64,000 nt of DNA, taken from the NCBI GenBank assembly GCA_030544235.1, contig CM060478.1, positions 26,683,727-26,747,726 of the forward strand, written 5' to 3'. Below, one piece after another: positions 38,349-47,334 of this stretch (its first letter is position 1; the number at the start of each line of letters is the position of its first letter). This DNA comes from Lepturacanthus savala. Its lineage: Eukaryota; Chordata; Actinopteri; Scombriformes; Trichiuridae. The position numbers and the translations under genes were made by a program. The notes beneath the pieces were generated by a model, which did not search any database, was not told the DNA's origin, and saw only the letters and a program-made list of their open reading frames with translations.

Positions 38349-41300
38349 ATGGCCGACTTGAGCTCAGAGCCAGATGACCCAAATGAGCTGAAAATGCGTC
38401 AAGGGTCAAAGGCAATAATGGTGGTGCCTTGGCTCGATGGATGGCAAACCCTGTCGCCTCAAGCAAAGCTGCAGCTAGAAGCTTTGAATGTAACAGAACA
38501 AGACTACAATGAAGGCCAAGACATACAGGCTACCTGTGCCCACTGGGTGTCGACAATAGATGGCCGCTGGGACGTGGCCCTCGTAAGAGGCCCGCTCCTC
38601 CCGAAAAAGAAGAAAACGGCCAGTGATCGAACCAGGGCCTGGTTGGGGTGGGCAGCAACCTATCTCCTGGGATTCCTCTGGGCCAGGAGGTCAATGGCAA
38701 TATGCAGCCCCAGTGAAGAGTATGATGGGGACGTCAAGCTGATAAGCAAGCTGACGGGTTGGGGCAAGATGCTGGTAAATAAAGATAAGAAATGCAGTCG
38801 AGAACCGAAAGACTGCCCTGCAGTAACATCGTTGAGGCGATGGGCAGAAGAAAACCAAGCACCTGAACCTCATGATAAAGCCCCCACTGAATATGATGGT
38901 AATAATAGCCGCAAAGGTGAAGAATCATCAGAAGAAGATGAAAGTGAGGGGAATAGTGAGAAGGAAGGAAGTGACAGTGACTCCGGGGCAAAAGAACAAA
39001 GAAAAGCCCTGGACACCTACAGCTTTGGGAGTGGTTTGGAGCAGACAGAGGAGCTTCGGAGGTTGTCACAAAAGCATGAGGAGAAAAGGGAGTTATTCAA
39101 AAAAAGATGTGAAGAAGTGAAGGAAGAAATTGAAAAACAAAAATCAAAACTGAATACTCCATTACCCTCAACTCCCCAGATTAACAACCCATTGTTGTTA
39201 GATCTCCTCACAAGGCATGACTCTTCTACGCCTGCTGGTCCATCAACATTCCGACCTGTGCCCCCACACACGTCAGTCATAAATCCAATAATACCAAGAT
39301 TTGAATTATTGGAGACGGAGAAACGGGGACAGGAGCTCCCAGGGAAGAGAACAATGAAAACAAACAGGACTGGGGAACAATCTGATAATTCATATGTCGC
39401 ACCGAACTATACCCCGATGCATCCAGCCCAGAAACCTGAGAGAAAGCCACAAACCCGAGACCGCACGAGAATGACAAACAACACCGTCGTGCAGCGAAGC
39501 TGGGAGGGTTTAAGAAAGACCAAAGCAGCAGCTGCCCTAGTGTGGTCGTCATCCAGTTTGTTTATAGAAGAACAACTGAGAAATGAGTGGGGAGAAATGT
39601 GTGGCAAAACATATCGAGAAAAAATATGCCAAGCAAGAAATGAACGGGCCCCAATCGGCCCGGGAGACGTTGTGCAAATACCCACACCTGAAATCGAGTG
39701 GGCTGACTTCGTCCTCCATGTGTTAGACCCACTGTTTACCGAAGATGCAGTGACCTACCAAGAGCGAGTCATGATCTCGGTGGCTACAGGGTTAATGCAC
39801 GCCAGCAACCAAAAACTAGATTCTGTCACTATACCCCTGATTTACTGCGGAGCGCCATTGAAGTATTGGAGAGCAGTGGAAAAAGGGGTAATTGCGGCAA
39901 TAAAAGCCCATGACAGAATTAAAGGGGTGTGGAGCGCAGTGAAGACAGTCACTGTAGTATACGACCCCCGAATGAGTCCAGGGGGAGCATATGATATGAT
40001 GAACCCAACAGAAGACGTAACAACAATCAAGCCTGCCGGCCCACCAGACCGGCAAAGCAGCTGGCCAGACGACAATAATAATTATCCGTCGTCACCAGAG
40101 CAGGGGTCAGGCCGCTACAGAGCTCCAACACCATATCGTCCACCCGTAACATCAGAACTAGAACCAAGAAGCAACTGGCTGGCCGGAACAGAGCCTGCAG
40201 AAGAGTCCAAGCCACCCTCCAGAGCACCTAGTGTAAGGTGGGGAAGTTTGCCTCATGCTCCACAATACCAGCACTCAATCCATGATGATCCAGTAGATGA
40301 AATGGGGCAGCATGGAACGGGGCAAGGCGTATCAATACCCAGGTGGGATATAGTCCCTAAAGGCCAAGGGTTTGATGAAGGGCCTCCAGCAGAACCTGAC
40401 CGCTCAACAAGCCAGTACTATCAACCAATACGTGAAGTCAGAAATGACCAGGCCTCAAGATGCCCATCAGAGAGTCACTCCCCTGCACGGCCCTGCAGAA
40501 TTCAGCCCCTGAGAGCACCTGATGATGGGGGAGCAGGGCAGGGAGAAGGGAGCGGGGAGTCGGGCGAGGAACTGGACGCAGCCAGTGACTCGAGCTGGCT
40601 TATGGCTCAACGACAACCTGAAAGAGTGAAGATGATGACTTACAACAGACCTGGCAAAAAACCTCCAGCGTATCACAACCCTTGGGAGCCGTCCGCAAGA
40701 CGAGCCAGATGTCCAGAATGGGGTCCGCTGAAAGCCAGAGACGGTAGATTTGTATATGTGCCGTCAGTCGATCAAGCATTGGTGGAACCTCCTGAAAGCT
40801 GGAACTCGAAGATGAAGGAACCAGTGGACGGAGATGAGGGGTACACCTATGGTGATTACTGCAACATAGCCAACATGCCACCATATGCAAAACTGGCACA
40901 AGACCCCAAAATGACTGAAACACTTAGAAGAAGCTATATAGAAATAGCACATGATTTCCTGCTGAGAAAAGTAAAACCCAAAATAGTAGCTGCAGTAAAA
41001 GAAGCAGCAGACACCGAGTCAGAATCTGATGATGAAGACTTTATCCCACTGAAACCAAAGAAAACCGAGAGGCAGATATCAGAACAAATAGATGTCCCCC
41101 TCGGCGCTGCATTACCAGAAGCACCAAGAGAGCGACGCCGTCATAAGGCTAGCCCTACTCCCTCCAGAAAAAGCACAATCCGTGACAGGTCACCTGTCTC
41201 AGACAGCAGCGAAGAAGACAGAAGAGAGAGAGCGAGATCTCTCAAAGACCTGAACGGGTTGATAACCCTGATCCGGCCACAGGGACCGGGGGAGGCTCCA

Positions 41301-41939
41301 AAGAATTATCTTTGTGACACTTGGAGAATGGTTAACCAGCAGCATGTGAGTGAGCAAGTAAAGAGACTGTGGATAGGCAAAGTGATGCAGATCCAAGTAC
41401 CAGCCCAACAAACCGCTCAAGAGTTCTATGAATTGGTAACGATGGGGGAAGGTGACGATGAAGACGCCAAAGCCCACCGACTCAATCGTAGGCTGAGAGC
41501 AGGTGAAGATCTGGCCACGCTGTGGGCCAGTGAAAGCAGTGAAATTCATCCGAAGAGAGCCATAGCATTCCTGGGAAAAGTCACAGAAGGACTGCCTGGG
41601 GCAAATGAATTTAAACGCATGCACCACTCAGCGCATAATGACACAGATATAAGAAAAGCAGTGGTAGCATTTGACTGCCTGAACAAAAGCCTGAAACAAC
41701 AAAGAGCTAAAGAAAGTCAGGGCTCTTACAACAAGATGAGAAGCGACACATATCAACCAAGATCGCAAAATCAAGCATCAGTTCCCTCACAAGGTCAACA
41801 AGGGGGAACTGAAAGGCGAGTGCCAGTAAAGATGCAACCGGCGGGTCGCCTGTCCCAAGCCGAGTTTGACAAGCTCAGCCCCGCTGAGAAGTCCAAGCTC
41901 ATCGAATCCCGTAAAAAGGATTCGGCTGGGAAGTCCTGA
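38349..41939 (+). CDS. gag: Gag polyprotein (foamy-like, very large)
   Basis: Structural polyprotein of 1196 aa. I place the start at the first ATG of the leader (38349, G at -3 and +4), not at the in-frame GTG at 38328, which overlaps the splice donor. About residues 195-220 are strongly acidic and Ser-rich. About 230-268 are a charged predicted coiled coil (EELRRLSQKHEEKRELFKK). The middle, after residue 390, is a likely capsid part with alpha-helical, Trp-rich sequence. Residues 772-775 are PPAY, a PPxY-type late-budding motif. About 985-1130 form a second conserved-looking helical region. There is no CCHC zinc knuckle, as in foamy Gag, and no evident Gly-Arg box. Usual foamy Gag length is about 500-650 aa, so this one is about double. 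It ends at a UGA likely to be read through into pol. Assignment rests on position and these features. Confidence 0.88.
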   Translation: MADLSSEPDDPNELKMRQGSKAIMVVPWLDGWQTLSPQAKLQLEALNVTEQDYNEGQDIQATCAHWVSTIDGRWDVALVRGPLLPKKKKTASDRTRAWLGWAATYLLGFLWARRSMAICSPSEEYDGDVKLISKLTGWGKMLVNKDKKCSREPKDCPAVTSLRRWAEENQAPEPHDKAPTEYDGNNSRKGEESSEEDESEGNSEKEGSDSDSGAKEQRKALDTYSFGSGLEQTEELRRLSQKHEEKRELFKKRCEEVKEEIEKQKSKLNTPLPSTPQINNPLLLDLLTRHDSSTPAGPSTFRPVPPHTSVINPIIPRFELLETEKRGQELPGKRTMKTNRTGEQSDNSYVAPNYTPMHPAQKPERKPQTRDRTRMTNNTVVQRSWEGLRKTKAAAALVWSSSSLFIEEQLRNEWGEMCGKTYREKICQARNERAPIGPGDVVQIPTPEIEWADFVLHVLDPLFTEDAVTYQERVMISVATGLMHASNQKLDSVTIPLIYCGAPLKYWRAVEKGVIAAIKAHDRIKGVWSAVKTVTVVYDPRMSPGGAYDMMNPTEDVTTIKPAGPPDRQSSWPDDNNNYPSSPEQGSGRYRAPTPYRPPVTSELEPRSNWLAGTEPAEESKPPSRAPSVRWGSLPHAPQYQHSIHDDPVDEMGQHGTGQGVSIPRWDIVPKGQGFDEGPPAEPDRSTSQYYQPIREVRNDQASRCPSESHSPARPCRIQPLRAPDDGGAGQGEGSGESGEELDAASDSSWLMAQRQPERVKMMTYNRPGKKPPAYHNPWEPSARRARCPEWGPLKARDGRFVYVPSVDQALVEPPESWNSKMKEPVDGDEGYTYGDYCNIANMPPYAKLAQDPKMTETLRRSYIEIAHDFLLRKVKPKIVAAVKEAADTESESDDEDFIPLKPKKTERQISEQIDVPLGAALPEAPRERRRHKASPTPSRKSTIRDRSPVSDSSEEDRRERARSLKDLNGLITLIRPQGPGEAPKNYLCDTWRMVNQQHVSEQVKRLWIGKVMQIQVPAQQTAQEFYELVTMGEGDDEDAKAHRLNRRLRAGEDLATLWASESSEIHPKRAIAFLGKVTEGLPGANEFKRMHHSAHNDTDIRKAVVAFDCLNKSLKQQRAKESQGSYNKMRSDTYQPRSQNQASVPSQGQQGGTERRVPVKMQPAGRLSQAEFDKLSPAEKSKLIESRKKDSAGKS

Positions 41940-41942
41940 CTA
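41937..41942 (+). promoter_or_regulatory. leaky gag stop codon UGA CUA (readthrough into pol)
   Basis: Gag ends at TGA (41937-41939), followed by CTA. gag and pol share one frame, and from CTA the frame is open to 45140. UGA-CUA is the well-known efficient readthrough context of alphaviruses and some animal genes. The first in-frame ATG after the stop is at 42057, downstream of the protease active site, so initiation at an ATG in pol could not give an active protease. Confidence 0.8.
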
Positions 41943-44900
41943 CAATCAGCTCAGCTTCGACGAGTCGTTCTAGAGCGTGCTTACTGGGTGGGAAACGAAA
42001 TATACACCACCATAGATGGTGAACCCTACCTAGTAGATACAGGGGCCACTGTATCTATGACTCGTCGAAAGTTAAGACCGAAAGGCACGCTTGAAGTGGT
42101 GATGGCCGATGGGAGAAAAACAACACTGCCATATGCAATATGGCTAAACAAGGTATGGGTGCTAGGTCCTCAAAACCTGGTATCCATAAACGACTTAGAC
42201 AATGACCAAAGCATAGAAAAAAGACTGATTGAGCTTAGGCTCAAACCCAACAAAGTCCAATGGTTCAAAGAAGTTGACGTGACAGAAACAATGGAGCAGA
42301 AGATCCAAGCAAGTGACCTGTCCATGCAAGGCAAAAGAAGATTGCGAAAAATCCTAGAGAAAGCAGTAGTTGCAAAATTCAAAAATGATTGCGGAGCCCT
42401 AGGCCCCGAGTATGCACACACCATTGTTGGGGGAGTACATCCACCTGTGCGCCAGTACCCGATAAACCCAAATGCAGTTGAAGAGATGGATCTGATCGTC
42501 TCAGAGTTACTGGAGCAGGGGGTGATCAGGAAAGAGCCAAATCCAATCACCAACAGTCCAATACAGGGGGTGCAAAAGTCTGCTGTCAGCGGAGGAGGTT
42601 GGAGGGCAGTAATCAACTTCAAAGCCCTAAACAGAAGAACAGTGGCTAACCGAGCCAGCCTCATAAATCCGCAAGGCACGCTTAAAACACTGCAAGTAAA
42701 AAAGTACAAAACCTGTATTGATTTGGCAAACGGGTTCTGGTCATTGCCTCTGGCTGCAGTCTCACAGCCAAAGACGGCGTTCACTCACAAAGGCACGTCC
42801 TATTGCTGGACTCGCCTACCACAGGGCTACAAGAACAGTCCTAATGTGTTCCAGGAAGCCGTCATGAAGATCCTGGAGGGCCTTGGAGTGACAGTATACA
42901 TTGATGATGTATACTTTGCTGATGATGATGAAGAAACACATCTGAATCGGTTACAAGAAGTGGTTGAGCGGCTGTCTAAATCCGGTTTGAAATTGAATTT
43001 GAAAAAATGCCAGTTAGCACAACTGGAAGTGAACTATTTGGGGTTCACAGTGTCAACAGAGTTGGGCCTGGCAGAAAGCTACAGAGAAAAGATAACCCAA
43101 ATAACCCCTCCAACATCAGTAAGAGATCTTCAAAGTATATTAGGCCTGTGCAACTACGTCAGAGATCATGTGAGGGGGTACCAGAAATTAGCAAGACCCC
43201 TCTACCAGAAACTAAGAAAGATCCAGAAAGAAGAGAGTAAAGAAGAAGTGATAGTTTCTGGAAAAAATGGATGGACATGGACAGCGACGGATCAAGAACA
43301 TCTCAAAGCTCTACAAAAAGCAATATCTGAAGCAGAGACTCTAGAACCCAGAGAAATTGAAAGCAGCTTGAAAGCAACGATCCACTGTGACGAAGATAAC
43401 GCAGTGGTGGTGATCCAGAACGAAGGTGGTGGGATGATAGCACTCTGGAGCTACGTCCTAACATCAGTAGAAAGAAAATACATGCCTGAAGAAAAAGAGT
43501 TGGCTGTCCTTGCAAGATATTGGGGGGCACTAAAAGAGCTCGCCCAAGGGCAGCCCATCAAAGTAGAAACACAGAGTGCTGTACACCGTTACCTAAGAAA
43601 AGGAACTGTGGAAAGCACCAAAGCAACCAACACCAGATGGGCGAGATGGGAAGACATTCTGCTCGATCCAGACTTAGAAATAGGGCCGGCTGGCCCTGTT
43701 CCAAGCAAAAAGAAAACCCCAAAAATGAAAACAGAAGAAAAAGAATGGGAGCTGTACACAGATGGTTCCAAAAAAGGCCAGGATGAAAAGGCCTATTGGG
43801 GTTTCATTCTTAAAAAGAATGGCAAAGAAGAACACAGACAAAGAGGAAAGGTGGCAGGCACAGCACAGACAGGAGAAGTTACCGCTGTGGTTGAAGGCCT
43901 GCTAGAAATGGAAAAACGCAAAATCAAACAAGCCAAGATAATCACTGATAGCTTCTATTGTGCACAAGCATTAAAAGAAGATTTAGAAATCTGGCTTGAA
44001 AACGGCTTTGAAGGCGCTAAGGGCAAACCAGTAGCTCACAGCGACCTGTGGCGAAAAATAGCCGAATTAAAAATGAACATGGACCTTGAAGTGGTGCACC
44101 AGAGGGCGCACACTACCAAGGGTGAACATTGGCAGGGTAATGCTGAAGTCGACCAATACGTGCAAGCACGTAGGGTACTACTAACAGGGGCGAGAGAGTG
44201 GGAAAACTCAGCAAAAGGAAGAGTGGTTCCCGAAGACTGCGTGGAAGAAGTGATACTGGCAGTCCATGAGGACATCGGTCATGCCGGTATACTACCCACA
44301 CGTAAAGGGCTGGAGAAGATGCAGCTGTGGATTCCAGAAAAGCGTGTCAAAGAAATTCTCAGAAATTGCCAAGTGTGTGGGCAATACAACGCAGGGCGGA
44401 AAGGGCAGCGTATGACCGGTCAAACCATCAAAAGCACAATCCCATGGGGGTCAGTCTGCATGGATGTGGCTGGACCTATGGGAACAACAGGCAAAAAGGG
44501 AGAGCGCTATCTGCTGGTGATGGTTGACTCCAAGTCGGGGTATGCAATAGCAAAACCAACGAGAAGAGCCACAGGTAGCAGTGTGGTGTCTCTCCTAGAA
44601 CAGGCCTGCAGCGCTCTCGGTGTTCCAAAAGAGCTCAGAACCGACAATGGCACACATTTTAAAAATGCTATCGTTGACAGCTGGTGCCAAAAGCACGGGG
44701 TGCAGCGAATCTATTCACCCCCCTACACCCCCCAAGCAAATGGGGTAGTAGAGCGAGCGATAGCATTAATAAAAAACTGGATAGCAAAAAATGCTAACGG
44801 TAAAGAGTGGAGCACCAAAATGGTCGAACTGGGGGAAGCGCTGAATGACCGGGTCAGAGAAGGCCGCCCGCCGCCTGCACAAGAGCTAAATGAGAGGCCA

Positions 44901-45140
44901 TACCGAGCTGCAGAGATTGGGAGGAAGGCCCCCAAGTTAGAGGCGGGTCCTGACTCAAGCTACCCAATCAAAGTGGGCCAAAAGGTGTGGCTAAAAGCAA
45001 GAGCACGCCCAGAAGGGGTGGCTGTGTATCCTAAATACGACCGACACGATGAAGTCATAGAGATTCTTGACCTCAACACAGTTCTAACAAGAGATCATGG
45101 AATCCAAGGAGTAGAGCAACTGAAACCAGTACCAATCTAG
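41940..45140 (+). CDS. pol: Pol polyprotein: protease, reverse transcriptase, RNase H, integrase
   Basis: 1066 aa counted from the codon after the gag UGA. The GTG at 41988 is not a likely start. Protease: VDTGATVS, with the catalytic Asp at 42036. RT: QYPINPNAVEEM, DLANGFW, YCWTRLPQGYKNSP, YIDD at 42897-42908, LGFTVS and LQSILGLCNY. RNase H: TDGS (Asp at 43761), GEVTAV (Glu at 43875), ITDSFY and NAEVDQYV, a complete DEDD set. Integrase: H-x4-H..C-x2-C zinc finger (HEDIGH..CQVC), then Asp 44463, Asp 44643 and Glu 44751. The last two give the canonical D-x35-E spacing. The RT and RNase H blocks are closest to foamy viruses. Length fits foamy Pol (about 1140 aa). Exogenous foamy viruses make Pol from a spliced RNA, whereas here a Gag-Pol fusion is indicated. 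No break was found. Confidence 0.96.
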   Translation, partial: LQSAQLRRVVLERAYWVGNEIYTTIDGEPYLVDTGATVSMTRRKLRPKGTLEVVMADGRKTTLPYAIWLNKVWVLGPQNLVSINDLDNDQSIEKRLIELRLKPNKVQWFKEVDVTETMEQKIQASDLSMQGKRRLRKILEKAVVAKFKNDCGALGPEYAHTIVGGVHPPVRQYPINPNAVEEMDLIVSELLEQGVIRKEPNPITNSPIQGVQKSAVSGGGWRAVINFKALNRRTVANRASLINPQGTLKTLQVKKYKTCIDLANGFWSLPLAAVSQPKTAFTHKGTSYCWTRLPQGYKNSPNVFQEAVMKILEGLGVTVYIDDVYFADDDEETHLNRLQEVVERLSKSGLKLNLKKCQLAQLEVNYLGFTVSTELGLAESYREKITQITPPTSVRDLQSILGLCNYVRDHVRGYQKLARPLYQKLRKIQKEESKEEVIVSGKNGWTWTATDQEHLKALQKAISEAETLEPREIESSLKATIHCDEDNAVVVIQNEGGGMIALWSYVLTSVERKYMPEEKELAVLARYWGALKELAQGQPIKVETQSAVHRYLRKGTVESTKATNTRWARWEDILLDPDLEIGPAGPVPSKKKTPKMKTEEKEWELYTDGSKKGQDEKAYWGFILKKNGKEEHRQRGKVAGTAQTGEVTAVVEGLLEMEKRKIKQAKIITDSFYCAQALKEDLEIWLENGFEGAKGKPVAHSDLWRKIAELKMNMDLEVVHQRAHTTKGEHWQGNAEVDQYVQARRVLLTGAREWENSAKGRVVPEDCVEEVILAVHEDIGHAGILPTRKGLEKMQLWIPEKRVKEILRNCQVCGQYNAGRKGQRMTGQTIKSTIPWGSVCMDVAGPMGTTGKKGERYLLVMVDSKSGYAIAKPTRRATGSSVVSLLEQACSALGVPKELRTDNGTHFKNAIVDSWCQKHGVQRIYSPPYTPQANGVVERAIALIKNWIAKNANGKEWSTKMVELGEALNDRVREGRPPPAQELNERPYRAAEIGRKAPKLEAGPDSSYPIKVGQKVWLKARARPEGVAVYPKYDRHDEVIEILDLNTVLTRDHGIQGVEQLKPVPI

Positions 45141-45167
45141 AGAAGTAACCAGGAGGCCAAAAGACTG

Positions 45168-46577
45168 ATGGCTTCAAGAACACAGAACCTGCCCCCCTGG
45201 ATACGGGTAGCTAATATCCAGGGAGTGGTTGTCATGAGGAGAGGGCAACATGAGCTCTGCGTTGGCAGAGCTATCACCAAGTTAACTTTTGCTAAGAAAG
45301 GCTACATCAATGAATGGGAACCTGAGCCCATACTCTGGAGAAAAGCTCCGGACGGAGTATGTGTAAGCTGTGGGGCGTTATCTCAACTCCCCATCGCGTG
45401 GAATGGCCCAGGCAATGAAAGACTCACGAGGGTGCCGGGCCGAGAGAGAGATGGTATTTACGGGCTGGATGGAACAACACCCGGTCCAGTCAAAGTAACT
45501 GATGCTTTAATATGTTCTCAATGTCGGACAGAACGACTGCCCCGACTAAAAATCATCACCCAATGGGACCTTAGAAAAGACTCCAGAGGTCACTTGGGCT
45601 GTCAGTGCGCATGGACAGGCACTGAACTAATTAGATGTGGTACCTGCGAACTTGAAGTGAGATCCGGACGACTCAGAGAAATCTGTGTCGCCGAGGGTTG
45701 GCAAGTCCGCAAATTTTCCAATCCACTACTGGTCTTAGACCAGTTGCCTCCTGATCCAGAGAACTGGACAGCAGAAGCAGCAGGAGGAGCAGTAGAGCCC
45801 ATGGAGGGGGCGTCAGCACCGCCCGTGAGGTTTGCAAGCTGCTGCACCTTAGCATTGCAAACTGGGTGGATAGAAACCCTCGATAAAGGCTGGCCATACA
45901 CTAATTTGGAAGAGGCCAGAGGCCTATTGATTGGTCAAGCCAAAGTTCAAGAGCGGTTCCGGATCTATCGAGAACCCGGGCCCAATCATGATCCAAGAGA
46001 CGACATAAACCACTTTCCAGAGGCTCTTCAAGACATGGCAGTCCGAGGAGGGTGGTTAGGGCCTTGGGAACTCACATGTTGGGGGAAACTGGCCCGAGAG
46101 ATGGTCACTGATCCTCGTCTGCCATGGCTCAAGACAGATGACGTCATTCCTGAAGAACCCGGCAGAAACTGGAATCGTCAGCATTATTACATGACCCGCC
46201 TAGAAGGGTGGGGTAATCCTGCAGCACAAATAAGAGAAAAAAGGCTGTTCTGCAAAGTCACTCCTGAAGCGGAAGTGAGAGAGAGAATTCTCCAAATTCC
46301 GGGCTCATACGTTCACCGAGCACCGGGTCCCCTGTATCCTGATGAAATATATCTGGTCGAGGTCAAAATCCAAGCAGTGTTGGTTCCGTACAAGGGGGTA
46401 TACTCCTTGGCCCTCAAAGTATGCAGTGCCACCGAAGAGCAAGTCAATCCACCTCCTGAAAAAAAGGAGGAAACACCGAAAGAGAAGACAAAGTTCCAGA
46501 AATTCTTAGATCGTTTCAAATCCAGCCGAAACTCCAAAGATGACGGATCGGCAGCAAGAGAAAAAAAGAAGAAATAA
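45168..46577 (+). CDS. accessory ORF1, cysteine-pair protein of unknown function
   Basis: 469 aa, starting 27 nt after the pol stop. No family recognised. The N-terminal third has paired cysteines: C65-x2-C68, C116-x2-C119, C145-x-C147 and C157-x2-C160, which could hold two zinc ions. The middle is Trp-rich without membrane segments (WELTCWGKL, LEGWGNP). The C-terminus (from about 425) is Lys-rich (KKEETPKEKTKFQKF, ending REKKKK), which could serve nuclear import or nucleic acid binding. The last 38 nt overlap ORF2 in another frame. A gene at this place is absent from primate foamy viruses. Lentiviruses carry vif-like genes here, but no Vif motif was seen. Expression probably needs splicing. 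Confidence 0.75.
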   Translation: MASRTQNLPPWIRVANIQGVVVMRRGQHELCVGRAITKLTFAKKGYINEWEPEPILWRKAPDGVCVSCGALSQLPIAWNGPGNERLTRVPGRERDGIYGLDGTTPGPVKVTDALICSQCRTERLPRLKIITQWDLRKDSRGHLGCQCAWTGTELIRCGTCELEVRSGRLREICVAEGWQVRKFSNPLLVLDQLPPDPENWTAEAAGGAVEPMEGASAPPVRFASCCTLALQTGWIETLDKGWPYTNLEEARGLLIGQAKVQERFRIYREPGPNHDPRDDINHFPEALQDMAVRGGWLGPWELTCWGKLAREMVTDPRLPWLKTDDVIPEEPGRNWNRQHYYMTRLEGWGNPAAQIREKRLFCKVTPEAEVRERILQIPGSYVHRAPGPLYPDEIYLVEVKIQAVLVPYKGVYSLALKVCSATEEQVNPPPEKKEETPKEKTKFQKFLDRFKSSRNSKDDGSAAREKKKK

Positions 46578-47214
46578 AGGAAGAGTAAGAATAACTCAGT
46601 GGCAACAGTGGAGAACAGAACCATGTAACACCTCTACAATAAATAATCGATTCAAAGTAAAATTACCAGATCCCTACAATATGATAGTCATGTACGAGTA
46701 TCCAGTAATTCATCAACAAACTCTAATAAAAGTTCGAACCAATGATTATTGCTGCTGTGGTAGCAAACCATCCGAAAGAAGAGAAGAAGCAGCGAGCGAG
46801 ATCCAGTGCACCATGGGTCCATATGTTGAGATTTGTGTTGGAGAACAAATCATCTGGCAGACGGCACCATGGGCTGGGGCATTGTTGAACCAAGGAAGAG
46901 TGGGGAAAGGGGTCATCATGAATGTTCCAGCACAATGGGACCAGTCCACAACCAGTGAACCCTGGGGGGCAGTGAAATCATCAATCGCTCACCTAATAAT
47001 TACTAATCAAGAAGGAAGAGTTTGTGAAATTGTACGTGACAACAAGAAAAAATTATGTAAAGCCATCTATCTAGAAAAAAGATGGCAACAAGAAGAAGTC
47101 AAAAGACGCACCGAATATCAGATGAAACGGTGTTGGCGGCTTAGTCCCCTAAACCCAGGAGACGCGGCTGCGTGGCCGCGCCCGCCTACAAAGACAAAAC
47201 CAGAAGAAGAATAA
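46540..47214 (+). CDS. accessory ORF2, basic N-terminus, unknown function
   Basis: 224 aa. The ATG lies within the end of ORF1 (38-nt overlap, different frame). The N-terminus is Arg/Lys-rich (RQQEKKRRNKGRVR), like a nuclear or RNA-binding signal. Cysteines cluster at 71-73 (DYCCCGSK) with others at 90 and 99. There is no signal peptide or membrane segment. The C-terminus is Pro-rich and charged (RPPTKTKPEEE). The YVEICVGEQIIW block resembles HELCVGRAIT in ORF1, so the two could be distant paralogues. That is a weak inference. The frame is intact and lies tightly between ORF1 and env, suggesting a functional gene. The family was not recognised. Confidence 0.7.
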   Translation: MTDRQQEKKRRNKGRVRITQWQQWRTEPCNTSTINNRFKVKLPDPYNMIVMYEYPVIHQQTLIKVRTNDYCCCGSKPSERREEAASEIQCTMGPYVEICVGEQIIWQTAPWAGALLNQGRVGKGVIMNVPAQWDQSTTSEPWGAVKSSIAHLIITNQEGRVCEIVRDNKKKLCKAIYLEKRWQQEEVKRRTEYQMKRCWRLSPLNPGDAAAWPRPPTKTKPEEE

Positions 47215-47334
47215 AAATTGCTGAGGTGAGCAGAGCAGAGGTGGAGCTACGAACACTGACTATGAGATAAAGCCTAACGGACACAACAGGAACAGAACAC
47301 ACCAGCTCAAAGAACAGAGCCAAAAGCAACGAGC
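47215..47334 (+). other. spacer before env
   Basis: 120 nt without an open frame of note. It may hold a splice acceptor for env RNA, but none is obvious enough to call. Confidence 0.4.

Noticed and set aside
41988..41990. GTG as the independent start of pol
   Set aside because: The frame is open back to the gag UGA, GTG is a poor eukaryotic start, and the UGA-CUA context gives a simpler explanation.
42170..42784. 204-aa frame on the - strand within pol
   Set aside because: Shadow of the pol coding sequence, with no recognisable domain.
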